This document shows, piece after piece, positions 17,254 to 24,836 of a stretch of DNA of 36,798 bases. Made by a program: the position numbers and the translations under genes. The notes beneath the pieces are model-generated. The model saw only the letters and a list, made by a program, of their open reading frames with translations. It had not been told where the DNA came from and searched no databases. This DNA is from a virus. The DNA is taken from positions 1 through 36,798 of IMG/VR virus record IMGVR_UViG_3300030329_004891, one strand, 5' to 3'. Position 1 is the first letter of the stretch. The number at the start of each line of letters is the position of its first letter.

Positions 17254-19736
17254 TGTGGTTTAATTTTCATATATTCTGGGATGCCGAAACAGCAAGTTCA
17301 GCACCAGATGCAACACCAAGCGAGACTCTTGAAGATCCCTATGAAGAAACAATTCTAGATCTAGGGGGAACAGGTGCAGAATCTTCAAGAAGTAGTAGAG
17401 ATACAGATTCTTTAGAACCTGCACCACCTCCACCACCTAGATTAGTTCCAGATTATACTTTTGACAATATTGGTACTGCTGAAGATGTCATAGGAATAAG
17501 AGATCCAGAATTGTATCATGGAGCAACAGACAATTTATCAACGGGAAGCAGAGTGAATTTAACCACAGCTATTTTTGACACGACCAGCAGAGCAGATTCT
17601 GCCAGAATATGGCTAAAAAATGAACTAGGTTATACTGTCTATGTACGAGGAGTAAGCATAAGAGGAAAACTTGTTTACAAGAATTCACCGCCAAAGTCTG
17701 GTATAGTTCATGACCAATACAAAGACCATGACAGCATAAGGGAAAGCGGTGAACGAAGGTTCACGATAAAAAATGATTATGTGGTTAACTGGGATCAAGC
17801 CAGAAAACTTGCAGACTATTACTGGAAGTTTTTTGGAGGTGATGACCCAACAAGTGCAAAACATATATACACTTTGAGACTGCATGGTGTCTATGCTTGG
17901 TTTGAAGTAGGAAATAGGTATCGGGTTACGATAGGTGGTTCTGGACAAGCTGAAAATATTGATTCACATTGTGAGCTACAAAGTGTTTCAACGGTAATTA
18001 ATGCAAAAGGTATAGGGAAAACTACATTAGTACTAAGACAGATGGAACTGTTATGGTCAGATACTAGTAGTGCTAATCTAAGAACATTTGCTTATGGCAG
18101 ACGAGCACAGTATTCCACCAACAATGGGACAGTCTTAGTAGCTCCATCAAGTGCTTTTGTGACTGCTGACTATTACTGCGATGGCACAGCCGACAATGTA
18201 CAGATCCAATTGGCGATAGATTATTTGTCTACCACTTTTGGCGGTGGAGTAGTTAACCTGCTTTCAGGAACTTATAACTTAACAACTGCTTTAACTTTAC
18301 GTTCTGGAGTTGTTTTAATGGGACAAGGGAAAGAGAATACGAAACTAAGCCTTGGACTTGATGAAGGGATAACATCAACTTCTACTGTTGATGCTTCGGT
18401 TCGTGAACTGACAATCGACGCAACTTATACTAGATCTTCAACACCGTCAAACAACACATGGACTTATAATTCTACTTCTGACACGAGACTAACTTTACAT
18501 AACGTGAAAATAAATAATTCGAATGGTGGCTGTGTTAAGGTGTCAGGAGCAACTGAATTCTGGATGCATGGATGTGTTCTTGTTGATGCTCAAAGAGCAG
18601 TAATCGCCGAATCTTGGAGTGGAGGATATACTGCGACAAATCCTGCAAGTTATATATCGATGGATGACAATAATAGTTTCCTTGTTGAAAATAACGAAAT
18701 ATATAGTACGTCTGCTCCTGCAACTTCGAACACTGGTGGTCAAGGATTTAATGTTATTTATGCAGTCGCTTCAACAGGAGGCAGGATAAGAAATAATTTT
18801 ATCCATGATATGATTTATACTACTCTCAATACTGACGGTGAAAATGTGAACATAATATGGGTTCAAGGATATCCAGAATTTTCACCTACTTATGTCAATG
18901 AACAGAACGATGTCGGAACAGTAATCGAAAACAATACTATAGTTGATTCGTATTGCACCAATAGTGTCTTCATGGCAATCAAGTCGGAATCTGACAACTT
19001 AAAAATATCAGGAAATGTACTAACGAATCTTTCTGGAAGATATAATAACGCAGATTCTCCAACTATTGGAATGATAAGTATAAAACATGATAATAATGTT
19101 GTTTCTAATAATACTTTCACGAACTGTACAGCAACATTCGTTACTATATCGACGGCAGACAGAACGCTATTTGAAGGAAATCAAACTTTAAAATCAGGAC
19201 AACTTTTAACGTCATCGAGATGTGAGGAAACACAAGCTCCAACGATTGACGGAACTGCTGCGACTTCGAATGCTACTTATGCGAAAGATACGGCTCAAAA
19301 ATATACAGGATTAGCTTCGTTCAAAATCACCAGTTCTGGGTCTGGAGTTGCATATGCATATCTTCATGACAACGCAGGAGCAACAGGTGATCTTCATGGT
19401 CTGTATGTAGGAAGAAAATATACTTGTTCGGCTTGGGTTTATATCCCTTCTGGAGTAGGAATCACTGGGACTAATTTTGGAATCACATTTCAGGATTATC
19501 AAGGTTCTTGGGGTTGGACAACAGGTTCTGCAACAAATACTTATGGTTCATGGCAGTTTATCACAGTAACAAGAACAATAAGATCTTCAGCAACGGCTGT
19601 GAATATCTATTTTGCATGGAATGCGTCTGGATCAGGTGAATATCTCTACGTTGACGATTTAAGGTTCTATCCTGATAATATTTTCAATGATCATTCAACT
19701 TTGTTAAACGATAATGGAACGAATACTATAACGTGA
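17253..19736 (+). CDS. tail spike: hub-like region, beta-helix, C-terminal CBM
   Basis: An 827-residue protein. The N-terminal third contains a Pro-rich linker (EPAPPPPPRLVPDYTFDN) and a beta-rich hub-like region. Residues about 300-620 form a right-handed beta-helix of pectate-lyase type: DYYCDGTADNVQIQLAIDYL, GGGVVNLLSGTYNLTTALTL, then many Asn/Ile repeats such as IRNNFIHDM and VVSNNTFTNC. The last 150 residues look like a CBM4/9 sandwich (YLHDNAGATGDLHGLYVG; YLYVDDLRFYPD). It is probably the receptor-binding or glycan-degrading spike. The ATG at 17253 overlaps the previous TGA. The frame is open to 17184, but that start would overlap the GNAT-like gene by 70 bases. Confidence 0.8.
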   Translation: MWFNFHIFWDAETASSAPDATPSETLEDPYEETILDLGGTGAESSRSSRDTDSLEPAPPPPPRLVPDYTFDNIGTAEDVIGIRDPELYHGATDNLSTGSRVNLTTAIFDTTSRADSARIWLKNELGYTVYVRGVSIRGKLVYKNSPPKSGIVHDQYKDHDSIRESGERRFTIKNDYVVNWDQARKLADYYWKFFGGDDPTSAKHIYTLRLHGVYAWFEVGNRYRVTIGGSGQAENIDSHCELQSVSTVINAKGIGKTTLVLRQMELLWSDTSSANLRTFAYGRRAQYSTNNGTVLVAPSSAFVTADYYCDGTADNVQIQLAIDYLSTTFGGGVVNLLSGTYNLTTALTLRSGVVLMGQGKENTKLSLGLDEGITSTSTVDASVRELTIDATYTRSSTPSNNTWTYNSTSDTRLTLHNVKINNSNGGCVKVSGATEFWMHGCVLVDAQRAVIAESWSGGYTATNPASYISMDDNNSFLVENNEIYSTSAPATSNTGGQGFNVIYAVASTGGRIRNNFIHDMIYTTLNTDGENVNIIWVQGYPEFSPTYVNEQNDVGTVIENNTIVDSYCTNSVFMAIKSESDNLKISGNVLTNLSGRYNNADSPTIGMISIKHDNNVVSNNTFTNCTATFVTISTADRTLFEGNQTLKSGQLLTSSRCEETQAPTIDGTAATSNATYAKDTAQKYTGLASFKITSSGSGVAYAYLHDNAGATGDLHGLYVGRKYTCSAWVYIPSGVGITGTNFGITFQDYQGSWGWTTGSATNTYGSWQFITVTRTIRSSATAVNIYFAWNASGSGEYLYVDDLRFYPDNIFNDHSTLLNDNGTNTIT

Positions 19737-19742
19737 GGGAAT

Positions 19743-20186
19743 ATGGCGAATAGTTGGATAGGTGTGAATAGTTACGTTCAGGGAAAAGTGGAGATTTTAA
19801 AATCAACTGCTAGATCAAGTTCATACGACATTATGGATACGTCTGTTTCTACTTCAGCAGGAGGTGAAACTGCTGATTTTCAGTCTTTGGCAGGAACGGA
19901 AGTTTCAGCAATTATCGTGATTTCTATAGGTTTTTTAACTAGCACGCAGAAGTGGGGGATTTTGAAAACTAGAGAAATTGGAGATACTGGAGATAATGAC
20001 GGTGATGAAATGATCTATTTTCTGCAATCAGCAAATGGGGGGTCATCACCAACGGGAACTAGACTGGGTCAGCAGTGGATAATTCCTTGCTCTGGAGTAG
20101 ACTCGGGTAAATTTGAGTATTGGACAACTTCAGGACAGCCATTAGATGAAGTTGCTTTTATTTACTATGGGAGAATTAGAAGGTGA
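19743..20186 (+). CDS. putative tail fibre / spike accessory protein
   Basis: A 147-residue protein directly after the spike gene, rich in Ser, Thr and Gly with beta-strand patterns (SSYDIMDTSVSTSAGGETAD; VSAIIVISIGFL) and a basic end (YYGRIRR). Gene order suggests a structural tip component. I do not recognise a family. It starts with an ATG six bases after the spike stop (GAGGGAAT upstream), and its TGA overlaps the next GTG. Confidence 0.5.
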   Translation: MANSWIGVNSYVQGKVEILKSTARSSSYDIMDTSVSTSAGGETADFQSLAGTEVSAIIVISIGFLTSTQKWGILKTREIGDTGDNDGDEMIYFLQSANGGSSPTGTRLGQQWIIPCSGVDSGKFEYWTTSGQPLDEVAFIYYGRIRR

Positions 20187-20611
20187 GACATATCAGGAAA
20201 GTGGAATTTATTTCTGAAAGAGTTAGCAAATGGTACCCAGTATCTAAAATTGAAAATAGTGATGGAACTTTTTCGGAAGTAACCGAACCTGATGGCAAAG
20301 AATATTTTTGGTCAGATGATCCTATTTTTAAAACGATGCAAAAACTCAGGAGTGATCATGGAAACAGGCAGTGGAAAATAAAAGATGGAAAAACTGAACA
20401 AGTGATTGATCAGTTAACGACAGAGCAAAAAAAAGCAGAGGTAGAACGCAGGTTTGAAATAGAATATAATCTGAGTGAAAGACAAAAGATTTTAGAAGAA
20501 GCAGAGGAAGCACGAATGGACGGAGCAAGCAACGCAGATGATGCGATAGTGGCTTTCCAAAAAATGCGAGCCAAAAGAAAAGAAATTGAAGTCGAGGTAG
20601 ATAAATTATAG
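20183..20611 (+). CDS. hypothetical protein, possible fibre chaperone
   Basis: A 142-residue protein with a beta-rich first half (EFISERVSKWYPVSKIENSD) and a highly charged helical second half likely to form a coiled coil (LTTEQKKAEVERRFEIEYNL then RQKILEEAEEARM). Its place after spike genes is like that of tail fibre assembly chaperones, but no diagnostic motif is visible. Starts with GTG overlapping the previous TGA, and ends in a TAG sharing its G with the next GTG. Confidence 0.45.
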   Translation: MRHIRKVEFISERVSKWYPVSKIENSDGTFSEVTEPDGKEYFWSDDPIFKTMQKLRSDHGNRQWKIKDGKTEQVIDQLTTEQKKAEVERRFEIEYNLSERQKILEEAEEARMDGASNADDAIVAFQKMRAKRKEIEVEVDKL

Positions 20612-20919
20612 TGGAACCTACTGAATTAATAACGGAAGCTTTTAGTGGAGTTTCTGCAGGTCTTTTATTAAATGTTCTTATCCTTTTAGTTGTTTATGCT
20701 TCGTGGACAGCAATAAGTACAAGAATAAAAGCTGAACTTTTATATCAGAGAATCAAGGGTGGTTCTCTCGGATATTTGAGTAGGATTCTTTATGAAGGTA
20801 AGCAATATAAACTTACTAACTTAACTCGAATGTCTGTAGAACTAACGAACACAGACCATAAGGTTTATATCCCGATAACTCAATGGGAGCAGCTTATTAA
20901 AAAAATACCTACTCAGTGA
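20611..20919 (+). CDS. membrane protein with MscS-like beta segment
   Basis: A 102-residue protein with one membrane helix (AGLLLNVLILLVVYASWTAI) followed by a soluble part containing KQYKLTNLTRMSVELTNTDH then KVYIPITQWEQLI. The order GY-x-I-L-Y-E-G, a V-E-L strand, and a V-Y-I-P end resembles the small beta domain of MscS channels (G-V-x-I-x-x-R-x-T and V-x-I-P-N), but it is much shorter than a channel. It opens the lysis cluster, so a holin-related or inner-membrane role is possible. Function not established. Confidence 0.45.
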   Translation: MEPTELITEAFSGVSAGLLLNVLILLVVYASWTAISTRIKAELLYQRIKGGSLGYLSRILYEGKQYKLTNLTRMSVELTNTDHKVYIPITQWEQLIKKIPTQ

Positions 20920-20929
20920 TGGAGTAAGA

Positions 20930-21355
20930 ATGATAGGACAAAGATCGCAAGAATTAAAAGTTAGACCACACATTCATGATACGGGGTGCTACTTTTTATG
21001 CATTTGTTATTTAGGATGGCAACATTCGGAACCTAAAAAAAGCTTAACTGCAAATGATATAATATACTTATATGATTGTGCTATTCATGAAAAAACGATG
21101 GAAAAAGATTGCTATGTACTAAATCCTCAAAAAATCATGAATGAGATAACTACCCCGGAAGTTAAATTAAAATTTAAAGGTAAGTATCCTTCTGATTACG
21201 ATTTAAAGAAAAATGAAAAAGCTATAGAATTATGGAACTACGAACCTGAAAACTGGTGGCATTTTGTAATCGGGAATTATGATCCTTGGAAAGAGAGCAT
21301 AACTCGAAAAAAGGGAAAGTTAGATAGTTATAGAGTATGGGAGGTTATTAAATGA
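20930..21355 (+). CDS. papain-like cysteine peptidase, probable endolysin (DUF261-like)
   Basis: A 141-residue protein with a probable catalytic Cys20 in HIHDTGCYFLCICYLG and a probable His111 in WWHFVIGNYDPW, the spacing of NlpC/P60- or DUF261-like peptidases (Cys at the start of a helix, His at the start of a strand, polar Asn116 soon after). It is encoded between a membrane protein and a two-helix holin-like gene with spanin-like genes following, so the natural substrate is peptidoglycan. It has no signal peptide, so a holin would be needed for export. The family assignment is from memory of motif shape, not a search. Confidence 0.55.
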   Translation: MIGQRSQELKVRPHIHDTGCYFLCICYLGWQHSEPKKSLTANDIIYLYDCAIHEKTMEKDCYVLNPQKIMNEITTPEVKLKFKGKYPSDYDLKKNEKAIELWNYEPENWWHFVIGNYDPWKESITRKKGKLDSYRVWEVIK

Positions 21356-21564
21356 CAACTAAATTACCAGATACTCCAAAATATATAGAGTGGAAGACCA
21401 TAGCAAGATGGATTGTTGGGATTATTGTTTCTGCTCTGTTTTGCATAGCAACTATTATCGTGCTAATGGGTGATGATAGAGAAATACGTTTATTGGTAAT
21501 GGGAGCTTTAATTGGATCGTTCACAACTGTAGTAGGATATTATTTTGGGTCTTCAGAATCTTAA
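21352..21564 (+). CDS. holin-like two-helix membrane protein
   Basis: A 70-residue protein with two membrane helices: WIVGIIVSALFCIATIIVLM and LLVMGALIGSFTTVVGYYFG, joined by a short charged turn (GDDREIR), and a charged N-terminus. Size, topology and position between the endolysin-like and spanin-like genes fit a class II holin that opens the inner membrane. It has a strong ribosome site (GGAGG, eight bases before ATG), and its start overlaps the endolysin TGA. Confidence 0.6.
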   Translation: MTTKLPDTPKYIEWKTIARWIVGIIVSALFCIATIIVLMGDDREIRLLVMGALIGSFTTVVGYYFGSSES

Positions 21565-21931
21565 TGAAAAATTAATCGATATAAGAACTTTCTTCTGGAA
21601 GTTGTTATTTAAAATAACAGCTAATTTACAACCAAAACATATAGTTTTTATAACTATAGGAATAATAATAATTGCTATTGCAATGATTGTGGTTTTTAAT
21701 AATTCTGTAAAAATAGAAGAAGTCATAGAAAAAGCAGAAACCGAAGGAGAGCAAGCAGAAAATGAAGTTAGAGAAATTTTTGATATGCAAACCGATGAAG
21801 AAATTGCTGATTCCAGTCATGTTGTTGACACTCATACCAGTGATAGGGTGCGAACCGATACCGAACTTGATAACCTCGGAGACATTGCAAAAGACAATCT
21901 CCGTCGAAGATTGCTTAACTTTAGCCGATGA
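21545..21931 (+). CDS. i-spanin-like (Rz-like) protein
   Basis: A 128-residue protein with one N-terminal membrane helix (HIVFITIGIIIIAIAMIVVF, about residues 32-51) and a charged periplasmic part likely to be helical (KIEEVIEKAETEGEQAENEV). This is the inner-membrane spanin pattern. It starts with TTG at 21545, nine bases after AGGA, and overlaps the holin-like gene. Its last 137 bases (21795-21931) are shared in another frame with the lipoprotein gene, the classical nested Rz/Rz1 arrangement. Confidence 0.6.
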   Translation: MGLQNLNEKLIDIRTFFWKLLFKITANLQPKHIVFITIGIIIIAIAMIVVFNNSVKIEEVIEKAETEGEQAENEVREIFDMQTDEEIADSSHVVDTHTSDRVRTDTELDNLGDIAKDNLRRRLLNFSR

Positions 21932-22160
21932 AGAGATAGGTCATTTAGTAGCAATGGCTAAAATTGAAAAAACAGAAGCAGTAGAAAAAGCAATAGCAGA
22001 AGAAAGAAAATACTACGAACCAGAGATAGCTAAAAAAACAGCTATAATAGAAAGTCTACAATCAGATTTATCTAAAATAAAAAAGAATCCTGGGGAACTT
22101 TTAATTGCGGGATTAATTAGTGCAGTAGCAGGATTTATAATAGGAGTGCTGTTTGTTTGA
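21795..22160 (+). CDS. spanin lipoprotein with C-terminal membrane helix (u-spanin-like)
   Basis: A 121-residue protein. It begins MKKLLIPVMLLTLIPVIGC, a lipoprotein signal with lipobox VIGC (Cys19), so the mature N-terminus would be anchored in the outer membrane. A helical, charged middle (EKTEAVEKAIAEERKYYEPE) follows, then a C-terminal hydrophobic helix (LLIAGLISAVAGFIIGVLFV) that could sit in the inner membrane. Lipobox plus C-terminal membrane helix is the architecture of unimolecular spanins such as T1 gp11. It also nests within the 3' part of an i-spanin-like gene. The frame continues upstream to 21762, but the ATG at 21795 gives a proper signal peptide. Confidence 0.65.
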   Translation: MKKLLIPVMLLTLIPVIGCEPIPNLITSETLQKTISVEDCLTLADEEIGHLVAMAKIEKTEAVEKAIAEERKYYEPEIAKKTAIIESLQSDLSKIKKNPGELLIAGLISAVAGFIIGVLFV

Positions 22161-22324
22161 AGCAACTAATAGTAAAACTATTAATAATTGCGTTACCAAC
22201 CTATGCTGTAGCTATTCTAACTGAGAAAATGGTTTATACTATGCCTATGCTTGCAATTACATCTATAATAGCTTCTAATGTTTTTAAGTTAGATGAAGAA
22301 GGGGAAGGTACAGAATCAGACTAA
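22157..22324 (+). CDS. small membrane protein (55 aa)
   Basis: A 55-codon frame starting with TTG that overlaps the spanin TGA by three bases. It starts MKQLIVKLLIIALPTYAVAI, has a second hydrophobic stretch MPMLAITSIIASNVFKL, and ends in an acidic tail (DEEGEGTESD). Two short membrane helices and an acidic end make it a possible extra holin or antiholin in the lysis cluster. It is preceded by AGGAGTGCTGTT, giving a fair ribosome site. Confidence 0.5.
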   Translation: MKQLIVKLLIIALPTYAVAILTEKMVYTMPMLAITSIIASNVFKLDEEGEGTESD

Positions 22325-22392
22325 AATGCCATTGTTAATGGCTAAAAAATTTAAAAAGGAGAAGAATATAATCTTTGTTTGGAGGTAGTGGA

Positions 22393-22734
22393 ATGTTTCT
22401 GCTACCTCTTATTTTTATGGGTATATATAAATGGAAAAAACTAAAAAAATCACAATACAAATGTGAGTTTAATTTAAAAAAAGTATTTAAGTCATATTTT
22501 TCTCCTAATATAGAATATGAAGAAGATGAAAAAGAATGTGGAGCAAGAGCAAACTTCCAAGTATCTGATGATAAAAATGATTGGTGGATTTGTGGAAATC
22601 ATTTAGATTATTTATTTCCTACGGTCAAAACAGAAGTAAATCAAAAGGATGAAAAAAAGTTATTACTCCAAAGACAATGGTACTATAAAAAACGTTATGG
22701 AATCGAAAAAGATGGAGTACCTCAAAAAAGATAA
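22393..22734 (+). CDS. membrane-anchored zinc-motif protein
   Basis: A 113-residue protein. The N-terminus MFLLPLIFMGIYKWKKLKK is a single membrane helix or uncleaved signal with a basic edge. The rest contains ECGARANFQVSDDKNDWWIC then GNHLDYLFP: Cys...Cys-x2-His, a probable zinc site that recurs in the proteins at 33596 and 31367. The start at ATG 22393 has GGAGG upstream. The TTG at 22375 is less likely. It ends one base before the stop of the leftward gene, so the two genes converge with no visible terminator between them. Confidence 0.6.
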   Translation: MFLLPLIFMGIYKWKKLKKSQYKCEFNLKKVFKSYFSPNIEYEEDEKECGARANFQVSDDKNDWWICGNHLDYLFPTVKTEVNQKDEKKLLLQRQWYYKKRYGIEKDGVPQKR

Positions 22735-22735
22735 A

Positions 22736-23311
22736 TTAACTAAGAAAATCATATCCTGTAGCTAAATCATTATTTAAATTTTGTAAATCTTCTATATCAT
22801 TATGTATAAATTTTATACCTTTTTTAGAAGAATCTACAAAAAAAAGTCCTCCACAAATTTTTGTTTGTATATATTTTTCAAGCTTTAAATTTGGTACACC
22901 AAATGATTTATGTTTTTTAATATTTTCATTTATATATAACTCAAAAAAATGATGAAAATACCAGTTATTATTAATATTAGAATTGGGTAACATTTCCATA
23001 AAACCTTCATCGATTTTAAAAAAATGACAATCAAGTTCTGGAAAATCAAAATCTGCTAAAGTTTTATTAAATCCTATATATCTTAAAGCAATACAATTAA
23101 TAGTGATAACATGATTAATATTTCCATAAAACCCAGGTCTTATAAGAGGACTTAAATCATAAGGAAGTTTGCGAGGGTTTTTATATTGCAGATAAGTTAA
23201 AACCTTAGGAACATCTCGTAAACAAATCAAATCCCCATAACCTTCAATAGTAGCTTTAATACTTTCTATTTTATTTTTAGGCAGGTTATCAAAATTATCC
23301 ATAAATTCCAT
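22736..23311 (-). CDS. leftward hypothetical protein, own promoter
   Basis: A 191-residue protein with no family I recognise. It is a mixed alpha/beta soluble protein with several aromatic-rich stretches (NNNWYFHHFFELYINENIKK; HCISA-like motifs are absent). It is the only leftward gene between the late genes and the recombination module, and it is very AT-rich. Reading leftward, a possible sigma70 promoter TTGATA, 18 bases, TAATAT lies just upstream. This isolation is typical of cargo (moron) genes, but a role in exclusion or defence is only a guess. The ATG at 23311 has only a weak ribosome site, and an internal ATG three codons in is an alternative. Confidence 0.6.
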   Translation of the reverse strand: MEFMDNFDNLPKNKIESIKATIEGYGDLICLRDVPKVLTYLQYKNPRKLPYDLSPLIRPGFYGNINHVITINCIALRYIGFNKTLADFDFPELDCHFFKIDEGFMEMLPNSNINNNWYFHHFFELYINENIKKHKSFGVPNLKLEKYIQTKICGGLFFVDSSKKGIKFIHNDIEDLQNLNNDLATGYDFLS

Positions 23312-23319
23312 AATAGGAT

Positions 23320-23366
23320 ATTACCTATATATTACTTAAAAAATAATTATTTTATCAAACCAGTAA
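23320..23366 (-). promoter_or_regulatory. possible leftward sigma70-type promoter
   Basis: On the minus strand TTGATA is followed after 18 bases by TAATAT, shortly before the ATG of the 191-residue leftward gene. In an AT-rich region such matches are common, so this is tentative. Confidence 0.35.
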
Positions 23367-23476
23367 AATATTGGATTTTAGGGGTATACACTGAAAGAGA
23401 TTGGGCAAAAGCTTGGTTACGTTCGGGAGGAAGTATTTAATAAAACTTTTACAAAAGTTAACGTTTAAGTATTCAA

Positions 23477-23504
23477 AAGACCCTCTTCCAGAGGGTCTTT
23501 TTTA
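23477..23504 (+). terminator. intrinsic terminator in the intergenic region
   Basis: AAGACCCTC (23477-23485), loop TTCCA, GAGGGTCTT (23491-23499), then TTTTTA. Nine perfect base pairs and a U-tract. It ends a rightward transcript that carries no convincing gene, so a short RNA may be made here. The A-run on the left side allows it to work leftward as well. Confidence 0.85.
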
Positions 23505-23717
23505 TGTATTATTAACTAATTAGTTTACATAATTAACCAAAAAGTGTTTTTAAATATTTTAAAGAAATCAAAAAATTAATGTTTCTTCTTTGAAAAAAAT
23601 ATTTTATAGTAAGTTTTAGGGGGTATTTATAAGGAGTAAAAATAAAAATATTAAATTAAAAACCATTAAAATGTTGTTAATTCAACTCGTTAAAAATTTA
23701 AAAACAAGGATTAAAAA

Positions 23718-24782
23718 ATGCATAGTGAAATAAAAAGTATTCAAGGTTTAGTAACGCATTGTAAGGATTTACAACAATATCAAAATGATTTAATTGTAGA
23801 TACTAAAAAAGTGCATATGATAAATGATTCTGATATAGAAATTCCTGATTATGGAATTTACAAAATTAGTAATCACGCTTCAAGTCAAATAGCGTCTAGG
23901 TTAAGAATACCGAAACGTTTTTTTGATGAATTACCAAACAGAGTTCCAGGTTTAAAACAAAAATTAGTTAATGATTTAATGCATACAGAATCAGAAAAAA
24001 GAATGCTAAGATTAGATGAAACTCCTAATGATTTTTCTTTAAGAGCATTTCTTTCTGATAGGTATAGGAGATGGGATAATTTAGATGCTTTACAAGCAAT
24101 GTTGCCGACATTACAAAAATTATATGAAAGCAATACTAAATTTACTATTAAATCAGCAAACGTTTCAGACAAAAGAATGTATTTACAAATTATGTTTGAT
24201 GAAAGAGAAGAAAATATAACTGTGAATGATCCTGTTTGTTATGGAGTAATTGTTACTAATTCAGAAATTGGAGCTGGTGCCTGGAATATTAGTGAAATGG
24301 TTTGGCGTTTAGTTTGTTCAAATGGAATGATTAGTGGAAGTTTAAGCAGAAGACATCATGTAGGTAATCGTTTGGAAATAGGAGAAAATGGAGTTTCTGA
24401 ATATTTATCTAATGAAACTTTAGATGCAGATCTAGAAGCACAAAGATTAACTATTAGAGATATTTTTAAAAATGCTGTATCTAATGCAGATCATTTTCAA
24501 AAATTAATAGAACCATTAAAAGAAGCTGTAGGAGTAAAAATAGAAAAACCTAAAGCAACTATAGAAAAGCTTTCAAAGAAATTTGCGTTTAATGAAGAAA
24601 CCACAGATAAATTTTTAGAAAACTTTTTTTCAGAAGGTGATATGAGCAAATGGGGGGTTATTAATGGAGTAACTGCTTTAGCTCATCAAACTAATAATCC
24701 AGATGAACAATATTCTTTTGAGCAAACAGGTGGACAGCTTGCATCTATGAACCAGAAAGAGTGGATGCAATTCGTAAATTAG
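23718..24782 (+). CDS. DUF932 family protein
   Basis: A 354-residue protein of the DUF932 (phage/plasmid TIGR03299-like) family: GIYKISNHASSQIASRLRIP, RAFLSDRYRRWDNLDALQAM, then GVIVTNSEIGAGAWNISEMV and WRLVCSNGMISG are family landmarks. DUF932 proteins are common next to phage and plasmid single-strand annealing genes. Their biochemical role is not settled. It heads the SSB-ERF-exonuclease block and is closed by its own strong terminator, so it can be expressed separately from the recombination genes. Confidence 0.85.
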   Translation: MHSEIKSIQGLVTHCKDLQQYQNDLIVDTKKVHMINDSDIEIPDYGIYKISNHASSQIASRLRIPKRFFDELPNRVPGLKQKLVNDLMHTESEKRMLRLDETPNDFSLRAFLSDRYRRWDNLDALQAMLPTLQKLYESNTKFTIKSANVSDKRMYLQIMFDEREENITVNDPVCYGVIVTNSEIGAGAWNISEMVWRLVCSNGMISGSLSRRHHVGNRLEIGENGVSEYLSNETLDADLEAQRLTIRDIFKNAVSNADHFQKLIEPLKEAVGVKIEKPKATIEKLSKKFAFNEETTDKFLENFFSEGDMSKWGVINGVTALAHQTNNPDEQYSFEQTGGQLASMNQKEWMQFVN

Positions 24783-24787
24783 GAACA

Positions 24788-24820
24788 AGAGCATAGTCCT
24801 TATGGGCTATGCTCTTTTAT
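24788..24820 (+). terminator. strong intrinsic terminator after DUF932 gene
   Basis: AGAGCATAGTCC (24788-24799), loop TTAT, GGGCTATGCTCT (24804-24815), then TTTAT. Twelve pairs with one G-U. It sits only about 20 bases before the SSB start, so SSB and later genes need readthrough, antitermination or a promoter inside this gap. Confidence 0.9.
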
Positions 24821-24836
24821 TTATAAGGAAAAAATA

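Larger units (their letters stand above)
23312..23717. other. 405-bp intergenic control region
   Basis: This gap between the leftward gene and the DUF932 gene holds several signals. At 23382-23392 is GGGTATACACT, identical to one arm of the leftward promoter dyad. At 23382-23468 a 28-codon stretch without a standard start reads GYTLKEIGQKLGYVREEVF, helix-turn-helix-like. A terminator lies at 23477-23499. TTTACA at 23524-23529 may be a -35 box, and 23531-23550 matches the operator of the 35.7 kb promoter at 14 of 20 positions. At 23631-23644 is AAGGAGTAAAAATA, the same 14-mer found before the first gene (86-99). No convincing protein gene is present. Confidence 0.5.

Noticed and set aside
22326-22388. 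20-codon frame MPLLMAKKFKKEKNIIFVWR
   Set aside because: Too short, no ribosome site, no coupling to the next ATG; chance cannot be excluded.
23382-23468. tRNA or integrase attachment core
   Set aside because: No cloverleaf can be formed and no integrase is present in the window.
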